Below are positions 42,013 through 51,013 of a stretch of DNA of 64,000 nt, in pieces (positions within the stretch are counted from its first letter, which is position 1; each line of letters begins with the position of its first letter). The stretch covers positions 1,488,001 through 1,552,000 of the forward strand of contig NZ_CP035632.1 in NCBI RefSeq assembly GCF_008807075.1, given 5' to 3'. The DNA comes from Synechococcus sp. RSCCF101 (GTDB taxonomy: Bacteria > Cyanobacteriota > Cyanobacteriia > PCC-6307 > Cyanobiaceae). A program made the position numbers and the translations under genes. The notes below the pieces were generated by a model that made no database searches, had not been told where the DNA came from, and worked only from the letters and a program-made list of their open reading frames with translations.

Positions 42013-42831
42013 CTAGCCCAGCTCCCGGCTGCGCTCGCTCGCGGCCACCACCGCCTCCAGCAGGGCCGAGCGCAGGCCGGCGCGCTCCAGCACCCGCACC
42101 GCCGCAGCCGTGGTGCCGGCAGGACTCATCACCATGTCCTTGAGGGCCGAGGGATGCAGCGCCTCCTGTTCCACCAGGGCGCAGCTGCCGCGCAGCATGG
42201 CCGGGGCCAGCTCCAGCGCCAGCGCCCGGGGCATGCCGGCACTCACGGCCCCGTCAGCAAGGGCCTCGAGCATCAGCCCCACCATGGCCGGGCCCGATGA
42301 GGTGAGCGCCAGGAAGGGATCGAGCTGCGGCTCGCTCAGCTCCACCACCCGGCCCACCGCCGCGAACAGGGAGGCCACCCAGCGCTGCTGGGCCGCCTCC
42401 ACCCCAGGCCCCCAGGCCAGTGCGGTGAGGCCCTGCCGAACCAGACAGGGGGTGTTGGGCACCGCCCGGATGCAGCGGTGGGCAGGGAACAGAGCCTGGA
42501 GCCGCTCCAGCCGCACGCCCGCCAGCACCGAGATGAGCAGCGGCTGACCGGGGGCCGGCGCGGTGCAGCCGGCGGCCACCGCCTCCAGCTGCTGGGGCTT
42601 AACCGCCAGCAGCACCACATCAGAGGCCCAGGCCCGGGCCGGGTCGCAGCTGAGCTCGATAGGATGCAGTGGACGGAGTCGCTCCAGAGAGGCCTGCGTG
42701 GCCACCGCCGCGCGAACGCGGCCCGGGTCGAGCAGGCCATCGCTTAGGAGGGGCTGAAGCAGGGCCCGGGCCATGCGCCCGAAGCCAACCACGCCGAAGC
42801 TGGCGGGGCGATCGCCGCTGGGCTCGGGCAC
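42013..42831 (-). CDS. proC: Pyrroline-5-carboxylate reductase
   Basis: 272 residues. Rossmann motif 'FGVVGFGRMARALL' near residues 12-25, 'LLAVKPQQLEAVAAG', 'ISVLAGVRLERLQALFP', 'RAVPNTPCLVRQG' and the C-terminal dimer helix 'LTSSGPAMVGLMLEAL...GMPRALALELAPAMLRGSCALV'. It makes proline from 1-pyrroline-5-carboxylate using NAD(P)H. It is the last gene of the der-ecfT-pipX-pipY-sepF-proC series, 14 bp after sepF. Confidence 0.96.
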   Translation of the reverse strand: MPEPSGDRPASFGVVGFGRMARALLQPLLSDGLLDPGRVRAAVATQASLERLRPLHPIELSCDPARAWASDVVLLAVKPQQLEAVAAGCTAPAPGQPLLISVLAGVRLERLQALFPAHRCIRAVPNTPCLVRQGLTALAWGPGVEAAQQRWVASLFAAVGRVVELSEPQLDPFLALTSSGPAMVGLMLEALADGAVSAGMPRALALELAPAMLRGSCALVEQEALHPSALKDMVMSPAGTTAAAVRVLERAGLRSALLEAVVAASERSRELG

Positions 42832-42845
42832 GGCTGCGGAGGCGA

Positions 42846-43433
42846 TCAGACGCCGGCGCTGAGACCGGTCTCAGCCGAACGCGACCAGGCGGGAGCTGGA
42901 GCCGGGCTGCTATCGGAAGCTGCGGGAGTGGGGCTGTTCACCACCGTGGTGCTGGAGGTCTCCTCCCGGTCGCTGGTGGTGACGGTGATGCAGCTGGGGG
43001 CGAAGAGGAAGATGCTCTCCCCGACGCGCTCCTGATGGCCGTCGATGGCGAAGGTGCCACCGGCCACGAAGTCCACGGCCCGCTGGGCCTGGTCGGGCTC
43101 CATCATCGTCAGGTTGAGGATGATGGTCTTGCGGTCGCGCAGGGCCTGGATGGCCGCCGGCATCTCATCGAAGCTGCGGGGCTCCATCAGGGAGATCTCG
43201 GCCGCTACAGCGGCGATGCCCGGCATGCCGATCACATTGGTGCCGGCGAAGGGATCCGAGCTGCTGAAACCGGAGTCCAGGGGCGCTAGGGCGCTGCTCA
43301 CCGCTGAGCTGCGCGAGGAAGGCGACGGAGTTGCCTCGCTCTCGTCAGCGGTGTCGTACTCGAGCTCGTCGTAATCGTCTTCGAGATAGTCGTCGCCGGA
43401 AACAACGGAGCGAAGACGGGAAAACAACGACAC
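42846..43433 (-). CDS. sepF: SepF cell-division protein
   Basis: 195 residues from GTG 43433, which has a GAGG Shine-Dalgarno at good distance and gives the usual '[10 protein letters not shown]' membrane-binding amphipathic N-terminus. An acidic/Ser-rich linker follows (about 15-85). The SepF domain covers about 95-165: '[68 protein letters not shown]'. SepF links FtsZ filaments to the membrane. It lies in the conserved pipX-pipY-sepF-proC order. Confidence 0.95.
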   Translation of the reverse strand: MSLFSRLRSVVSGDDYLEDDYDELEYDTADESEATPSPSSRSSAVSSALAPLDSGFSSSDPFAGTNVIGMPGIAAVAAEISLMEPRSFDEMPAAIQALRDRKTIILNLTMMEPDQAQRAVDFVAGGTFAIDGHQERVGESIFLFAPSCITVTTSDREETSSTTVVNSPTPAASDSSPAPAPAWSRSAETGLSAGV

Positions 43434-43561
43434 CTGGGAACCTCGGAGATCAGCTGAAGAGGAATCGAGCCGCGACGGGACCGTCAAAGCGCCGCCAAAG
43501 CTCGACTAGAAATAGCGTCCCGGGACAAGCGCTGCAAGAGCATTCCCGGCAGGGAGTCCAC

Positions 43562-44263
43562 TCATGCCGCCGGTCCGGCCGCTGCGGAGTGAGGCCGCGC
43601 CGGCCGCGGCCCGAACAGAACGCTGCCGAGTCGCAACCAGGTGCTCCCCTGCTCCAGGGCCTCGGGCCAGTCGCCGCTCATCCCCATCGAGCACTCCGGC
43701 AAGCCCATCCGATCAGCCAGAGCGCGGCATTCGGCGAACACCCGGCGGCGTGCATCAACCTCCAGCCCGAGCGGAAGGATCGTCATCAGGCCCACCGGCT
43801 CGAGCGCATCGAGCTCCTGCAGGCGCGGCCAGGCGGCCGCCAGATCCTCGGGACTGAAGCCACCCTTCGCCTCATCCGGCCGCAGCTTCACCTGCAGGAA
43901 CACCCGCGGGCGACGTCCCTCCTCGCCGGCGATGCGGTGCAGGCGCTCGGCCAGGGGGAGGCTGTCGAGCGAGTGGATCGTGCCGAAGCGCCGCAGCACG
44001 GCCCGGGCCTTGTTGGCCTGGAGCCGGCCGATGAAGTGCCAGTCGAGTCCGGAGCCTCCGTCCGGCGCTGCCGCCAGGGCGTCCTGCTTCACCTGGGCCT
44101 CCTGCAGGCGGCTCTCACCGAAGTGGCGCTGCCCCAGAGCGGCCAACTCCTCGATGGCGGCGAGCGGCTGACCCTTGCTCACCGCCAGCAGCCGGCAGGA
44201 GGGCGGCAGGCGGGCCTGAATCGCCTGCCAGCGCTGCGCGGGGGAGTCGGACGCGCCGGTCAT
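43562..44263 (-). CDS. pipY: YggS/PipY family PLP homeostasis protein
   Basis: 233 residues. The fold-type III PLP site shows 'LLAVSKGQP' (PLP-binding Lys near 30), 'FGESRLQEAQVKQDAL', 'WHFIGRLQANKARAVL' and 'VGLMTILPLG' with the phosphate loop 'SMGMSGDWPEALEQGSTWLRLGSVLFG'. In cyanobacteria this gene is called pipY, is co-transcribed with pipX and influences PLP levels and amino-acid metabolism. It lies 11 bp after pipX and 128 bp before sepF. Confidence 0.95.
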   Translation of the reverse strand: MTGASDSPAQRWQAIQARLPPSCRLLAVSKGQPLAAIEELAALGQRHFGESRLQEAQVKQDALAAAPDGGSGLDWHFIGRLQANKARAVLRRFGTIHSLDSLPLAERLHRIAGEEGRRPRVFLQVKLRPDEAKGGFSPEDLAAAWPRLQELDALEPVGLMTILPLGLEVDARRRVFAECRALADRMGLPECSMGMSGDWPEALEQGSTWLRLGSVLFGPRPARPHSAAAGPAA

Positions 44264-44274
44264 GCCGCGGGCCT

Positions 44275-44577
44275 TCAGATGAAGGTCTGATCGAACAGCT
44301 GGCGCCAGCGGGCGTAGGCCGTGGGGTCATCGCGGCGGCTGCGGGCCAGGTTCTGCTCGGCCACGTGGCGGGCATCCATCAGCGGAATCACCTCGAAGCG
44401 GGCGCCGCGCGGCTGCAGGGTCACCAGGAAGAACATCCGCTGGGCGTAGAGCGTTGCGTAGAGGTCGCGGCTCTCGCCGGCCTGGGCCACCCGGTAGAGC
44501 ATCCCGAACGTTGGGTGGTTGAGGTAGCTCTCAGCGCTCACCGGTGCAGCAGCGGTTGCAACAATTTCAGAGGGCAC
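44275..44577 (-). CDS. pipX: PipX, PII- and NtcA-interacting protein
   Basis: 100 residues from GTG 44577, overlapping the preceding gene by 11 bp. The Tudor-like body 'ESYLNHPTFGMLYRVAQAGESRDLYATLYAQRMFFLVTLQPRGARFEVIPLMDARHVAEQNLARSRR' is a near textbook PipX core. PipX binds PII when the 2-oxoglutarate level is low and otherwise activates NtcA, so it links nitrogen status to transcription. PipX is found only in cyanobacteria, so it is also the firmest taxonomic marker here. Confidence 0.95.
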   Translation of the reverse strand: MPSEIVATAAAPVSAESYLNHPTFGMLYRVAQAGESRDLYATLYAQRMFFLVTLQPRGARFEVIPLMDARHVAEQNLARSRRDDPTAYARWRQLFDQTFI

Positions 44578-45487
44578 CGTACCTGCCTCTCAGCCCGAGC
44601 AACAGCACCAGGGCGAGCCAGCCGGCGCCGTTCACCAGCGGCCGGGCGCCCCGCAGGGGCCGGAACTGGGCCGGGGCCAGCCAGTGCCCACCGCGGGCGA
44701 TGAGGGCATCGGCCCCCTGCTCGGCCCGCAGCAGCACGTTGGCCAGCAGCCGCTCGCCCACGGCCAGGGCCAGACCGAGCCCGGGCTTGAACCCCAGCCG
44801 CCGGAAGCTCACCGCCCGGGTGGCCAGCGAGCGCAGCAGGTTCTGGAACTCCTCCTGCACCAGGGGCAGGAAGCGCAGGGCCAGCAGCAGCATGAAGGCC
44901 AGGCGTTCCACGGGCACCCGGAACCAGCGCAGCGGCGTCAGCGTCCAGGCCAGGGCCCACACCAGCTCTTCCGGCGGTGTGCAGACCAGCATCAGGTTGG
45001 CGCTGTGGATCAGGGTGAGCAGCAGCGTGGCGGTGTTGAAGCCGAGCCGGGCCGAGCGGCGGGTCACCGTCAGCGGCCCCAGGCTGAGGGGCCCCAGCTT
45101 CAGCGGGCCCGCCTCAAACACGATCCAGGAGGGACCGACCTGGTCCTTCGGGCCATCAGGAGCCAGATGCAGCTCCTGCGGCGGCCGCTGCAGGGGGATG
45201 GGGGCGCCGGCCCCTGCCGGCAGGAAGGCCGCCAGGCCGCCCACCAGCAGGCAGAGCGCCAGGAGCAGGGGCAGGCTGCGGCGCCAGAGAGCCCAGGGCA
45301 GGCCGCTCACCGCCGTGATCAGCAGCAGCAGCAGCACCAGGCCGAGCCGCCAGAGGGGACCCGCCAGGACGGGGGTCATCAGGAAGGCCACGGTCCAGGC
45401 CAGCTTCAGGCGGGCATCGAGGCGGCGCAGCCAGCACGGGCAGCCGGCCACGAACTGGCCGATGGGCAGCTGACGCAACCAGTCCAT
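44567..45487 (-). CDS. CbiQ/EcfT-type energy-coupling transmembrane protein
   Basis: 306 residues, about six hydrophobic segments. The N-terminal 'LDARLKLAWTVAFLM' and the C-terminal double coupling helices typical of EcfT are visible: 'ERLAFMLLLALRFLPLVQEEFQNLLRSLATRAVSF' (with an Ala-Arg-Gly/Ala-x-Arg-like box) and 'LRAEQGADALIARGG' (second A-R-G box). ECF transporters take up vitamins or metal ions with an S-component and ATPases. Neither is adjacent, and the substrate is unknown. The start follows the der stop directly. Confidence 0.9.
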   Translation of the reverse strand: MDWLRQLPIGQFVAGCPCWLRRLDARLKLAWTVAFLMTPVLAGPLWRLGLVLLLLLITAVSGLPWALWRRSLPLLLALCLLVGGLAAFLPAGAGAPIPLQRPPQELHLAPDGPKDQVGPSWIVFEAGPLKLGPLSLGPLTVTRRSARLGFNTATLLLTLIHSANLMLVCTPPEELVWALAWTLTPLRWFRVPVERLAFMLLLALRFLPLVQEEFQNLLRSLATRAVSFRRLGFKPGLGLALAVGERLLANVLLRAEQGADALIARGGHWLAPAQFRPLRGARPLVNGAGWLALVLLLGLRGRYGAL

Positions 45488-46843
45488 TCAGCTCCCCCGG
45501 GAGCGCTCCCGCTCGGCGTCGCGCTGCGACTTGCCGCGCCAGAACAGCCGCAGCGGCGACCCCTCGAAGCCCAGCCCCTCCCGCAGCTGCCGCTCCACGT
45601 AGCGGCGATAGCTGTCGCCGAACAGACGCGGCTCGTTCACAAACAGGGTGAAGCTGGGAGGCCGCGTCGCCACCTGGGTGCCGTAGTAGAGCCGGCCCTG
45701 CCGGCCGCCCCGGGTGGTGGGGGGACTGCGCCAGCTCAGGGCCTCCTGCAGCACGTCGTTCACCACGGCCGTGCTGACGCGCCGCCGGTGCTGATCCACC
45801 GCCGCGGCGGCGCTGGCGAAGATCGCCTGCACCCGCTGGCCGGTGAGGGCGGAGGTGAACAGCATCGCGGCCCACTCCAGGAAGTAGAGGCGGGAGCGGA
45901 GCTGCTTCTCCATCGCGGCCATGGTGTGGCTGTCCTTCTCCACCGCATCCCACTTGTTGACCACCACCACGCAGGCGCGGCCCTCCTCCTCGATCCGGCC
46001 AGCCAGGCGCTGATCCTGGTCGGTGACGCCATCGAGGGCATCGATCACCAGCACGCAGACATCGCTGCGGGAGATCGCCTTGAAACTGCGGTTGATTCCG
46101 AAGAATTCCGGTCCGTAGGAGACGCTGCGGCGGCGGCGGATGCCGGCGGTGTCGAGCAGACGCCAGGAGCGGCCCTCCCGCTCCAGCTGGGTGTCGATCG
46201 TGTCGCGGGTGGTGCCACGCACCGGCGACACGATCGCCCGCGGCTCGCCGCAGATGGCATTGAGCAGACTCGACTTGCCCACGTTGGGGCGCCCCACGAT
46301 CGCCAGCTGGATCGGCTCGGGCTCCTCCGATTCCTCCTGCAGGGGAGGGAAGTGCTCCAGCACTTTGTCGAGCAGTTCACCGGTGCCGGCGCCGTGGATG
46401 GCGGAGACCGGATGGGGCTCACCCAGGCCCAGCCCCCAGAACTCGGCCGCCATGGCCAGGCCCTGATCGGGAGACTCGCACTTGTTCACCGCCAGCAGCA
46501 CCGGGCAGGCCTGCACCCGCAGCCACTCGGCGATGGCCTGATCCGCCGCGGTGACGCCCTGCTGGCCGTCAACGATCAGCAGAGCCACCTGGGCCTCGTT
46601 CAGAGCCAGGGAGGCCTGCTCGCGGATCGCCGGCAGGAAGGCGCTGTCGTCGTCGAACACCAGGCCGCCGGTGTCGACGACGCGGAAGTCGCGGTCGCGC
46701 CAGAAGCCCTCCTGGTAGCTGCGGTCGCGCGTGACCCCAGGGGCGTCGTGAACGATCGCCTGCCGACTGCGGCAGAGGCGGTTCACCAGCGTGGACTTGC
46801 CCACGTTGGGACGGCCGAGAACGGCGACGAGGGGACGAGGCAA
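45488..46843 (-). CDS. der: Ribosome-assembly GTPase Der (EngA)
   Basis: 451 residues, with two tandem G domains: '[15 protein letters not shown]' (about 8-20) with 'DTGG', then '[15 protein letters not shown]' (about 178-190) with 'DTAG', plus 'NKCE' and 'NKWD' base-specificity motifs. The C-terminal KH-like domain ends with '[16 protein letters not shown]'. Der is an essential GTPase for 50S subunit maturation. It is the first gene of the der-ecfT-pipX run; ATG/GTG at 46843 opens the G domain. Confidence 0.97.
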   Translation of the reverse strand: MPRPLVAVLGRPNVGKSTLVNRLCRSRQAIVHDAPGVTRDRSYQEGFWRDRDFRVVDTGGLVFDDDSAFLPAIREQASLALNEAQVALLIVDGQQGVTAADQAIAEWLRVQACPVLLAVNKCESPDQGLAMAAEFWGLGLGEPHPVSAIHGAGTGELLDKVLEHFPPLQEESEEPEPIQLAIVGRPNVGKSSLLNAICGEPRAIVSPVRGTTRDTIDTQLEREGRSWRLLDTAGIRRRRSVSYGPEFFGINRSFKAISRSDVCVLVIDALDGVTDQDQRLAGRIEEEGRACVVVVNKWDAVEKDSHTMAAMEKQLRSRLYFLEWAAMLFTSALTGQRVQAIFASAAAAVDQHRRRVSTAVVNDVLQEALSWRSPPTTRGGRQGRLYYGTQVATRPPSFTLFVNEPRLFGDSYRRYVERQLREGLGFEGSPLRLFWRGKSQRDAERERSRGS

Positions 46844-47019
46844 GACGGAGCTCCCTGGGGAGCGAGAAGCCCATCACCCTAAACAGAGGCCTTCGACGCT
46901 CTCCGGGGCTCTCGGGAAGCACGGCGGCCAGCGCGGTAGCTGGCGATACAGAAGAGACTGTTGCGTCTCGCGCTGCGGCGGGCGCAGCGGGCTAGGGCGA
47001 GGACAGCGGCAGCAGGAGC

Positions 47020-47026
47020 AAGGAGG
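47020..47026 (+). promoter_or_regulatory. Strong Shine-Dalgarno of the YkuD gene
   Basis: AAGGAGG lies five bases before ATG 47032, much closer to consensus than most starts in this window. It fixes the start of the L,D-transpeptidase-like gene and predicts high translation. Confidence 0.75.
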
Positions 47027-47031
47027 CGCCC

Positions 47032-47415
47032 ATGCTCGAACTCATCGCCAGCATCGTGGTGGATCTGTCGGATCAGACCCTCACGGCCTACGACCAGCAG
47101 AACGTGCCCGTGCGGGTGATCCAGGTGAGCACCGGTGCGCCGGCCTCGCCCACCCCCACCGGACAGGGACAGGTGCACACGAAGTACCGCTCGGTGACCA
47201 TGCGGGGCCGGGGCTTCGTGGCGCCGGGTGTGCCCTGGGCGATGTGCGTGACCCGCAACGAGACGATCTGCATCCACGCCGCTCCCTGGCAGGAGCAGGC
47301 GGGTCAGTCCTTCGGGGTTCCCCGCAGCCACGGCTGCGTGCGCATGCCCACCCGGGAGGCCCGCTGGCTGTTCGAGCGCACGCCCAAGGGCACTCCGGTC
47401 ACGATCCAGGTGTGA
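47032..47415 (+). CDS. YkuD-type L,D-transpeptidase domain protein
   Basis: 127 residues. The complete YkuD catalytic motif S-H-G-C-V-R-M is near residues 102-108, preceded by 'IHAAPWQEQAGQSFGVPR', so the Cys nucleophile and His are present. The protein consists of this domain only and has no visible signal peptide or LysM, so its place of action is unclear. It could be exported by an uncommon route or act in the cytosol. Plus-strand singleton in an otherwise minus-strand block, with a strong AAGGAGG start. Confidence 0.88.
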   Translation: MLELIASIVVDLSDQTLTAYDQQNVPVRVIQVSTGAPASPTPTGQGQVHTKYRSVTMRGRGFVAPGVPWAMCVTRNETICIHAAPWQEQAGQSFGVPRSHGCVRMPTREARWLFERTPKGTPVTIQV

Positions 47416-47442
47416 GGCGAGCGCGGCGGATCGCGGCGGCGA

Positions 47443-47910
47443 TCAGCGCACCGGCGGATCTCCCGGATGGCCCTGCACCGGAGCGGGCGGCGGGGGCTGC
47501 AGGGGCGGCAACGGGCCCTGCTCCGGCAGGGGCTCGCCGCGGCGACGCAGCCAGGCGAGCAACCAGTTCACCGCGGTGGCCCGGCGGGTGCGGCGCGGCA
47601 CCAGCTCGGAGATCGTGTACCCCGCGAAGCCCAGCTGCTCCTTGAGCAGCTGCTTGTGGGGCCGCTCGATCGACCGGGTGAGCCGCACGCTGGCCGGCCG
47701 TTCGGCGATCAGCTCCGGCGCGAGAGGGAAGGCCTCGGCCCACTCGGGCGGCGTGGCGGCGCCGGCACGCCAGGGTCCGCCGCCTGGGTCGGCTTCGTAG
47801 CCGAGCCGGTGCCAGATCAGGGCGCAGACCTGGCGGTCGCTGAGGCGATCATCGAGCACCGCCTGGAGCAGGGCCCGGCTCAGGGGCCAGTCGGGCAGGG
47901 GTTCGCTCAT
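47443..47910 (-). CDS. DUF1823 family protein
   Basis: 155 residues from ATG 47910, overlapping the dusB stop (ATGA). The body 'PDWPLSRALLQAVLDDRLSDRQVCALIWHRLGYEAD' and 'RLTRSIERPHKQLLKEQLGFAGYTISELVPRRTRRATAVNWLLAWLR' matches DUF1823, a family of cyanobacteria and plants. A Pro-rich C-terminus (about 120-155) looks disordered. Function unknown; the operon with dusB and cobI hints at an RNA- or cofactor-related context only. Confidence 0.88.
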   Translation of the reverse strand: MSEPLPDWPLSRALLQAVLDDRLSDRQVCALIWHRLGYEADPGGGPWRAGAATPPEWAEAFPLAPELIAERPASVRLTRSIERPHKQLLKEQLGFAGYTISELVPRRTRRATAVNWLLAWLRRRGEPLPEQGPLPPLQPPPPAPVQGHPGDPPVR

Positions 47911-48947
47911 GCCACCCCTCCGAGCTCGAGGCCGGTGCGGCACGCCACTGAGTCTGCAGCCCGATCCAGCAGGTCGATGGCCTCGGCCGGGGTGTGCGCC
48001 CGCATCAGGGCATGGCGCAGCTGCGGCGCTCCGGGAAAGCCCTGGCAGGTCCAGCCCATGTGCTTGCGGGCGATCAGGAGCCCATGCTCTCCCCTGGCCT
48101 CCACCAGCGCCTGCAGCTGCTCGCGGGCCAGGGCGATGCGCTGCCGGGCATCTGGGGTGGGCGGCAGCGGCTGGCCGCTGAGGGCCGCATCGATCTGGCC
48201 CACCAGCCAGGGAGCGCCCATGCTGCCGCGGCCCACCATCACCCCATCGGCCCCCGTGAGACGCAGGCAGCGCAGAGCCGCCTCGGGGCTGTCCACATCG
48301 CCGTTGGCGATCACCGGAATCCGCAGCGCCCGCTTCACCGCGGCGATGGCGGACCAGTCGGCCGACCCTTTGAAGCCCTGCTCGCGGGTGCGGCCGTGCA
48401 GGGTGAGCATCTGGGCGCCGGCCTCCTGCAGGCGGCGGCACCAACCCACCGGGTCGGCATCACCACCGCACCAGCCGAGGCGGGTCTTCACGGTCACGGG
48501 CACGCGCACCGCCTCGGCCACCCGGCTCACGATCGCGGCGGCGAGATCCGGATCCCGGATCAGACCGCTGCCCCCGCCCTTGCGGGCCACCTTGCGCACG
48601 GGGCAGCCCATGTTGATGTCGATCAGGAAGGCCCCCGCCGCTTCGGCCCGGCGGGCCGCATCGGCCATCGGCTCCGGGCGGTGATCGAACAGCTGCACGG
48701 CAATCGGGCCCTGTTCCCGCTCCAGCTCATCGATCTTCTGCAGACCGTGGCCGAGCTCCAGGCTGGTGGCATTCACCATCTCGGTGAACAGCAGCGCATC
48801 GGCGCTCCAGCGGCGCACCAGGCCGCGGAACACCCGGTCGCTCACCCCCGCCAGGGGCGACTGCAGCACCCGGCAGCGCAGCTGGCGCGGCCGGCCGCGG
48901 CCGGGGAGGCGGAGATCAGTGGCTGGGCCGGGGAGGGCTGCGGTCAC
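47907..48947 (-). CDS. dusB: tRNA-dihydrouridine synthase (Dus family)
   Basis: 346 residues. TIM-barrel flavoenzyme features: 'LQSPLAGVSDRVFRGLVRRW', 'AVQLFDHRPEPMADAA', 'FLIDINMGCPVRKVARKGGGS' with the catalytic Cys, 'VKTRLGW', 'LTLHGRTREQGFKGSADW' and 'PVIANGDVDSPEAAL...GADGVMVGRGSMGAPWLV' for FMN phosphate. It reduces uridines of tRNA to dihydrouridine. The DusB subfamily is likely but not certain. It overlaps cobI and DUF1823 by 4 bp each. Confidence 0.9.
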   Translation of the reverse strand: MTAALPGPATDLRLPGRGRPRQLRCRVLQSPLAGVSDRVFRGLVRRWSADALLFTEMVNATSLELGHGLQKIDELEREQGPIAVQLFDHRPEPMADAARRAEAAGAFLIDINMGCPVRKVARKGGGSGLIRDPDLAAAIVSRVAEAVRVPVTVKTRLGWCGGDADPVGWCRRLQEAGAQMLTLHGRTREQGFKGSADWSAIAAVKRALRIPVIANGDVDSPEAALRCLRLTGADGVMVGRGSMGAPWLVGQIDAALSGQPLPPTPDARQRIALAREQLQALVEARGEHGLLIARKHMGWTCQGFPGAPQLRHALMRAHTPAEAIDLLDRAADSVACRTGLELGGVA

Positions 48948-49723
48948 GGCAACACCTCCGCCCGCCCCTGGCGCAGCAGCAGCAGGGAGAAGTAGGGCAG
49001 CTCGGCGGCGGGCACCGCAGCGGCCGGGGCGATGAGCTCATCGGGCCAGCCCACCCGCCTCGCCAACAGGGCCCCCTCCAGCAGTCCGCGCGCCTCCAGC
49101 AGGGGCCGCAGCCAGCGCCAGCGGCGACCGAGCTTGAGCAGCACCAGCACCCGGTTGGCGCGGGCCGCGGTGATCAGCAGGGAATCCATGTCCTCCCCAG
49201 TGTCGGGCGTGGGGGTGATCAGCAGCTGCTCCCGCTGCAGCGCCAGGGGCCAGGCCCCGCGGGCGGCGGCCGCCGCCATCGAGGTGATGCCGGGGATCAG
49301 GGCCACCGGGCAGGCTGGATGGTGACGGCGCAGGGCCATCAGCACGTAGGCGGCCGTGGCGTAGAGCGACACATCGCCCTCGCAGAGAAACACCACCGCG
49401 GCTCCGGCCTCCACCTCCCGCGCCAGCCGGTCGCAGGCCTCGCGCCAGGCCCGTCGCCTCGGTTCGGCCGCCTCCACCACCGGCATCAGCAGGGGCAGCC
49501 GACGCTGCTCGGGCCCGATCCAGGGGGCCGCGATCGCCGCCGCCATGCTGGCGGCCCCTTCGGCGCTGATTGGGTAGGCCACCACACCGGCGGCCGCGAT
49601 CGCCCGCACCGCCGCCACCGTGAGCAGCTCCGGATCCCCGGGCCCCACGCCCACCAGGGTCAGGCCGGCCGGCGCGCTCTCGGCCGCTGCGGCGATGGTG
49701 GCGAGGGCAGGCGGAACGGCCAC
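48944..49723 (-). CDS. cobI: Precorrin-2 C20-methyltransferase
   Basis: 259 residues from GTG 49723. A longer open frame runs to 49963 but is antisense to the start of mtnD and low-complexity, so I rejected it. SAM-binding features 'LTLVGVGPGDPELLTVAAVRAI' near residue 20, 'FLCEGDVSLYATAAYVL' and 'IPGITSMAAAAARGAWPL' are typical of the CobI/CbiL branch. The enzyme methylates precorrin-2 at C20 in cobalamin (or pseudocobalamin) synthesis. It leads the cobI-dusB-DUF1823 unit. Confidence 0.92.
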   Translation of the reverse strand: MAVPPALATIAAAAESAPAGLTLVGVGPGDPELLTVAAVRAIAAAGVVAYPISAEGAASMAAAIAAPWIGPEQRRLPLLMPVVEAAEPRRRAWREACDRLAREVEAGAAVVFLCEGDVSLYATAAYVLMALRRHHPACPVALIPGITSMAAAAARGAWPLALQREQLLITPTPDTGEDMDSLLITAARANRVLVLLKLGRRWRWLRPLLEARGLLEGALLARRVGWPDELIAPAAAVPAAELPYFSLLLLRQGRAEVLP

Positions 49724-49803
49724 GCGGCAGCGGTCGGGGAGGGAGGCAGGAGGAGAAACCGCAACCCGCCTTCCTAGGGTCGGCCGGATGCTGCGGATGG
49801 GCG

Positions 49804-50481
49804 GTGAGCCGGCTCCTGATCTACGACGTCGCCACAGACGACAGCACGGGAGCACCCGCCGGCCCGCGGGCCCTGCACGAGCAGCCGGAACGGATCGCAG
49901 TGGAACTGGCGGCCCGGGGCCTGCGCTTCGAGCGCTGGCCGATCGAGACCACCGCGCCGGCAACCGTCGACACCCCGGACAACGCCACCGCCTCTGAAGC
50001 CCTGCTGCAGCGCCATGCCGCCGCCATCGAGCGGGTGCGGAACGAGGTGGGGCTGCAGACGGTGGATGTGGTGCGCCTGGCCCCCGATCACCCGGAGCGG
50101 GAGCGCCTGCGGGCCATGTTTCTGCAGGAGCACACCCACAGCGAGGACGAGGTGCGCTTCTTCGTGGAGGGCCGGGGGCTGTTCTGCCTCCACATCGGAG
50201 ACGAGGTGCTGCAGGTGCTCTGCACCCGGGGCGACTGGATCGCCGTGCCCGCCGGCACCCGCCACTGGTTCGACATGGGACCCCGGCCCCACTTCTGTGC
50301 CCTGCGCTTCTTCGGCAACCCGGAGGGCTGGGTGGCCAGCTTCACGGGCTGGGAGGGAGCAGCGCGCTACCCACGCCTCGACGCCCTGCCGGAGGCCCTC
50401 AGCTGTGCATCCGGGGCTCAGGGTGCAGCGTCCGCAGGATCGCCGCCTCCGCCTGAGCCAGTTCCTGCAGGCGCTCCATGA
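49804..50481 (+). CDS. mtnD: Acireductone dioxygenase (methionine salvage)
   Basis: 225 residues from GTG 49804. The ARD cupin core is clear: 'FLQEHTHSEDEVRFFVEGRGLFCLHI' holds the H-x-H-x(3)-E metal site and 'DWIAVPAGTRHWFDMGP' the fourth ligand. The metal (Fe or Ni) decides whether the enzyme makes methionine precursor and formate, or a side product with CO. The last 28 residues are Pro/Ala-rich, lie antisense to the end of miaE (83-bp convergent overlap) and look like an added tail. No other mtn genes are in view. Confidence 0.9.
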   Translation: MSRLLIYDVATDDSTGAPAGPRALHEQPERIAVELAARGLRFERWPIETTAPATVDTPDNATASEALLQRHAAAIERVRNEVGLQTVDVVRLAPDHPERERLRAMFLQEHTHSEDEVRFFVEGRGLFCLHIGDEVLQVLCTRGDWIAVPAGTRHWFDMGPRPHFCALRFFGNPEGWVASFTGWEGAARYPRLDALPEALSCASGAQGAASAGSPPPPEPVPAGAP

Positions 50482-51013
50482 TCAGCGGCCGGGGCCAGCG
50501 GGCCTCGCAGAGCAGCCAGTACACCCCGAAGTGGCGCGCCTCGCTGGCGAGGAGGTCGCCGTAGAGGCGCCGCAGCTCGGCATCGGGGCTGTGGCTGGCC
50601 AGCAGGGCCATCCGCTCGTGGCTGCGGGCTTCGATCAGCCCGGACACGAGGAAGGAATCGAGCATGCGCTGGGGCTCGCCGCGGCGCACCAGCGCCGCCA
50701 GCGACGCGCCATAGGGCGGCGCCTTGAGGGGCTGCAGGGTTTCACCGCGCGCCTTGATCAGCGCCAGCACCCGCTCGAAATGCTCCAGCTCCTCGCGCGC
50801 CAGCGGGCTGAGCACCTCCCCCAGCCCCGGTTCGCAGAGGTAGCGGAACATCAGCTGCACCGCTGCTCCGGCGGCCTTGCGCTCGCAGTGGGCGTGATCG
50901 ATCAGCACCGCCATCGGATGGGCCAGGGCCTGCTCCAGCCAGGCGGCGCTGCTGGGCTCCGCCAGCCAGCGGATGCGGGCGGTAGCGGCCTCCGGGCTGA
51001 GCAGCAGGCTCAT
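50399..51013 (-). CDS. miaE: tRNA-(ms2io6A37)-hydroxylase MiaE
   Basis: 204 residues. Ferritin-like four-helix diiron fold: '[21 protein letters not shown]' (first E and H), '[13 protein letters not shown]' (ExxH pair), '[19 protein letters not shown]' (ExxxH) and '[15 protein letters not shown]' (E-x-x-H). It hydroxylates the isopentenyl group of modified A37 in tRNA using O2. The start overlaps the aroQ stop by 4 bp, so they share a transcript. Confidence 0.94.
   Translation of the reverse strand: MSLLLSPEAATARIRWLAEPSSAAWLEQALAHPMAVLIDHAHCERKAAGAAVQLMFRYLCEPGLGEVLSPLAREELEHFERVLALIKARGETLQPLKAPPYGASLAALVRRGEPQRMLDSFLVSGLIEARSHERMALLASHSPDAELRRLYGDLLASEARHFGVYWLLCEARWPRPLIMERLQELAQAEAAILRTLHPEPRMHS

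Noticed and set aside
49724-49963. N-terminal extension of the CobI frame
   Set aside because: It is low-complexity and antisense to the first codons of mtnD; the SAM-binding fold begins after GTG 49723.
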